Shown: piece after piece, positions 7,463 to 8,229 of the stretch
Position numbering within the stretch: the first letter of the stretch is position 1
Layout: each line of letters opens with the position of its first letter
Origin: Acidobacteriota bacterium
GTDB lineage: Bacteria > Acidobacteriota > Holophagae > Thermotomaculales > Thermotomaculaceae
Assembly: GCA_027038695.1 (NCBI GenBank)
Contig: JALWHA010000262.1
Location: 1 to 8,229, forward strand
Length of the DNA: 8,229 nucleotides
Direction: 5' to 3'
Notes under the pieces: generated by a model
What the model was told of the DNA's origin: nothing
Databases searched by the model: none
Seen by the model: the letters and a program-made list of their open reading frames with translations, nothing else
Position numbers and translations under genes: made by a program

Positions 7463-7463
7463 T
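7455..7463 (+). promoter_or_regulatory. Extended -10 promoter of the fluoride-riboswitch leader
   Basis: TGGTATAAT is a perfect extended -10 (TG-N-TATAAT). Transcription would start around 7469-7471, exactly where the aptamer begins. The -35 side is only AT-rich (for example TTAACT at 7437-7442, spacing 15), as is common for extended -10 promoters. The perfect fit between predicted start and aptamer strengthens both calls. Confidence 0.75.
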
Positions 7464-7470
7464 TTTTAAG

Positions 7471-7518
7471 GTGGGGATGGAGTCCCCCTGAAATGCCGTA
7501 AGGCTGATGACTCCTGCC
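7471..7518 (+). promoter_or_regulatory. Fluoride riboswitch (crcB motif) aptamer
   Basis: The sequence follows the known fluoride aptamer closely. The 5' part GGGGAUGGAGUCCCCC (7473-7488) matches the GG-n-GAUGG-nnn-UC-n-CC consensus. A CUGAAA linker follows, then the hairpin GCC-GUAA-GGC (7495-7504) closed by a GNRA tetraloop, then the conserved GCUGAUGACUCCU block (7503-7515). The diagnostic long-range pairing is present: GGAGU (7479-7483) with ACUCC (7510-7514). The variable bases of the motif therefore co-vary as in proven members. In the family, fluoride held by magnesium ions stabilises this fold and usually turns on fluoride exporters (CrcB/Fluc, CLC-F) or fluoride-sensitive enzymes. 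Here the first downstream gene encodes a dynamin-like GTPase. Recognition is from motif memory; a covariance-model search (Rfam RF01734) would confirm it. Confidence 0.93.
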
Positions 7519-7527
7519 TACTTTTTT
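7498..7527 (+). terminator. Candidate ligand-controlled intrinsic terminator in the riboswitch leader
   Basis: GUAAGGC (7498-7504) can pair with GCCUAC (7516-7521), giving 6 base pairs with one bulged A and an 11-nt loop. Six U residues (7522-7527) follow directly. The left arm reuses the GGC of the aptamer hairpin, and the loop contains the ACUCC strand of the aptamer's long-range pairing. Terminator and folded aptamer are therefore mutually exclusive, giving fluoride-on control. The stem is short, so a translational mechanism remains possible. Confidence 0.5.
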
Positions 7528-7533
7528 AGGAGG
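7528..7533 (+). promoter_or_regulatory. Shine-Dalgarno site of the dynamin-like gene, sequesterable
   Basis: AGGAGG lies 5 nt before the ATG at 7539 and fixes the start. AGGAG (7528-7532) is fully complementary to CUCCU (7511-7515) in the 3' strand of the fluoride aptamer. Without ligand the ribosome site could be masked, and with ligand the CUCC is held in the aptamer. Confidence 0.8.
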
Positions 7534-7538
7534 TAATT

Positions 7539-8229
7539 ATGGGAGCAAACCATACTCCGTCCCCCAATGGGTGTGATTGCTTAACTCTCCTTGAGAAATC
7601 CTATTCAGTTTTAAAAAGTCTCAAAGGTAATTTTTTTGAAAAAGAAAAGGAAAACTTACTTTCTTTAAAACAAAGGTTTTCTGAGGGAAGGCTCAACCTT
7701 GCTGTTTTGGGCCAGTTTAAGAGGGGTAAATCCACCCTTCTAAACTCACTTTTAGGCTTGAATGTGTTACCCAGTTCTGTTGTTCCATTAACAGCAATTC
7801 CCACTTTTTTGAAAAGCGGAAAGAGTTTATCCGCAAGGATTACCTTTAACTCTGAAAAAGAAAACGAATACTTTGAGGCAAATTCCATAGACGAATTAAG
7901 GGATTTTGTTTCAGGTTTTGTTACCGAAGAGAAAAACCCAAAAAACGAAAAAGATGTTCTTGAGGTTATAATTACAATTCCCGATAATCAACTGCTGAAA
8001 AACAGGGTGGTTTTAATTGATACTCCCGGCATAGGCTCAACCTATAAGCACAACACCGAGGCAACCTTGAACTTTCTCCCCCAATGCGACGCGGCACTCT
8101 TTGTTGTTTCTGCCGATCCCCCCATTACCGAGGTTGAACTTGAATTTTTAAAGCAGGTGAAAGACAAGATCCCCCGGCTGTTTTTTGTGCTGAACAAAAT
8201 AGATTACCTTGACGAGTACGAAAGGGAAG
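7539..8229 (+). CDS. Dynamin-like GTPase, 3' partial
   Basis: Bacterial dynamin-family large GTPase; members bind and remodel membranes using GTP hydrolysis. The frame is open to the right edge, giving 230 residues, well short of the several hundred usual in the family. G1/P-loop is GQFKRGKST (58-66). The G2 region is PLTAIPT (83-89) with its Thr, G3 is DTPG (161-164) and G4 is NKID (219-222). The GQFKRGKSTLLNSLLG stretch is highly typical of bacterial dynamins. Residues 11-50 are helical and rich in charge, as expected before the GTPase core. The start is set by AGGAGG, with no other plausible in-frame start before the core. It is the first gene under the fluoride riboswitch and has its own promoter. 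The membrane-binding and assembly regions lie outside the window, so its subtype cannot be judged. Confidence 0.93.
   Translation, partial: MGANHTPSPNGCDCLTLLEKSYSVLKSLKGNFFEKEKENLLSLKQRFSEGRLNLAVLGQFKRGKSTLLNSLLGLNVLPSSVVPLTAIPTFLKSGKSLSARITFNSEKENEYFEANSIDELRDFVSGFVTEEKNPKNEKDVLEVIITIPDNQLLKNRVVLIDTPGIGSTYKHNTEATLNFLPQCDAALFVVSADPPITEVELEFLKQVKDKIPRLFFVLNKIDYLDEYERE

Noticed and set aside
7545..7575. CCC-AAT-GGG hairpin at the start of the dynamin-like gene
   Set aside because: A 3-bp stem with a 3-nt loop is too small to support alone; the longer pairing with the aptamer is reported instead.
7601..7888. Minus-strand open frame inside the dynamin-like gene
   Set aside because: The plus strand carries an intact GTPase core over the same bases, so this is a shadow frame.
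1..8229. CRISPR arrays, tRNA or rRNA genes, insertion sequences
   Set aside because: No regularly spaced repeats, no cloverleaf or rRNA-like segments and no transposase motifs were seen.

Overview
This is an all-plus-strand stretch from a low-GC, AT-rich bacterium. It is most likely Gram-negative (diderm). The membrane-fusion protein carries an R-x3-L-x6-S pattern (R124, L128, S135) at its hairpin tip, the signature used by MacA/HlyD-type adaptors to dock on a TolC-like outer-membrane channel. The Yip1 / adaptor / ATPase / MacB-permease order also fits diderm phyla. I cannot name the phylum from the sequence.

Region 1 (1-3574) is a tightly packed cassette. It opens with the 3' part of a radical SAM/SPASM enzyme whose reading frame runs off the left edge. 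The 26 codons before its first Met look like the end of a PqqD-type RiPP recognition element. A small 126-aa membrane protein of unknown function follows, then an ABC exporter pair (CcmA-like ATPase and ABC-2-type permease), a 70-aa XRE/Cro-type repressor and a small membrane protein with a KKPDERE motif. Genes overlap or lie within about 20 nt, so this looks like one operon. A RiPP maturase with its exporter and regulator is a reasonable reading, but no precursor peptide is visible here.

Region 2 (3631-7391) is a second operon: a Yip1-family membrane protein, a periplasmic adaptor (MacA-like), an ATPase (MacB/LolD type) and a MacB-type permease. Together they would form a split MacA-MacB tripartite efflux or export pump. 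The outer-membrane channel is not in the window.

Region 3 (7392-8229) is the most notable part. After a 66-nt gap comes an extended -10 promoter (TGGTATAAT), then almost at the predicted transcript start a clear fluoride (crcB-type) riboswitch aptamer (7471-7518), then a perfect AGGAGG site and the start of a dynamin-like GTPase gene that runs off the right edge. A fluoride riboswitch directly heading a dynamin-family gene is, to my knowledge, not a standard association. The leader can form several mutually exclusive structures: an intrinsic terminator overlapping the aptamer, a CUCCU:AGGAG pairing that would hide the ribosome-binding site, and an 11-bp long-range pairing between the aptamer 5' strand and codons 6-9 of the GTPase gene.
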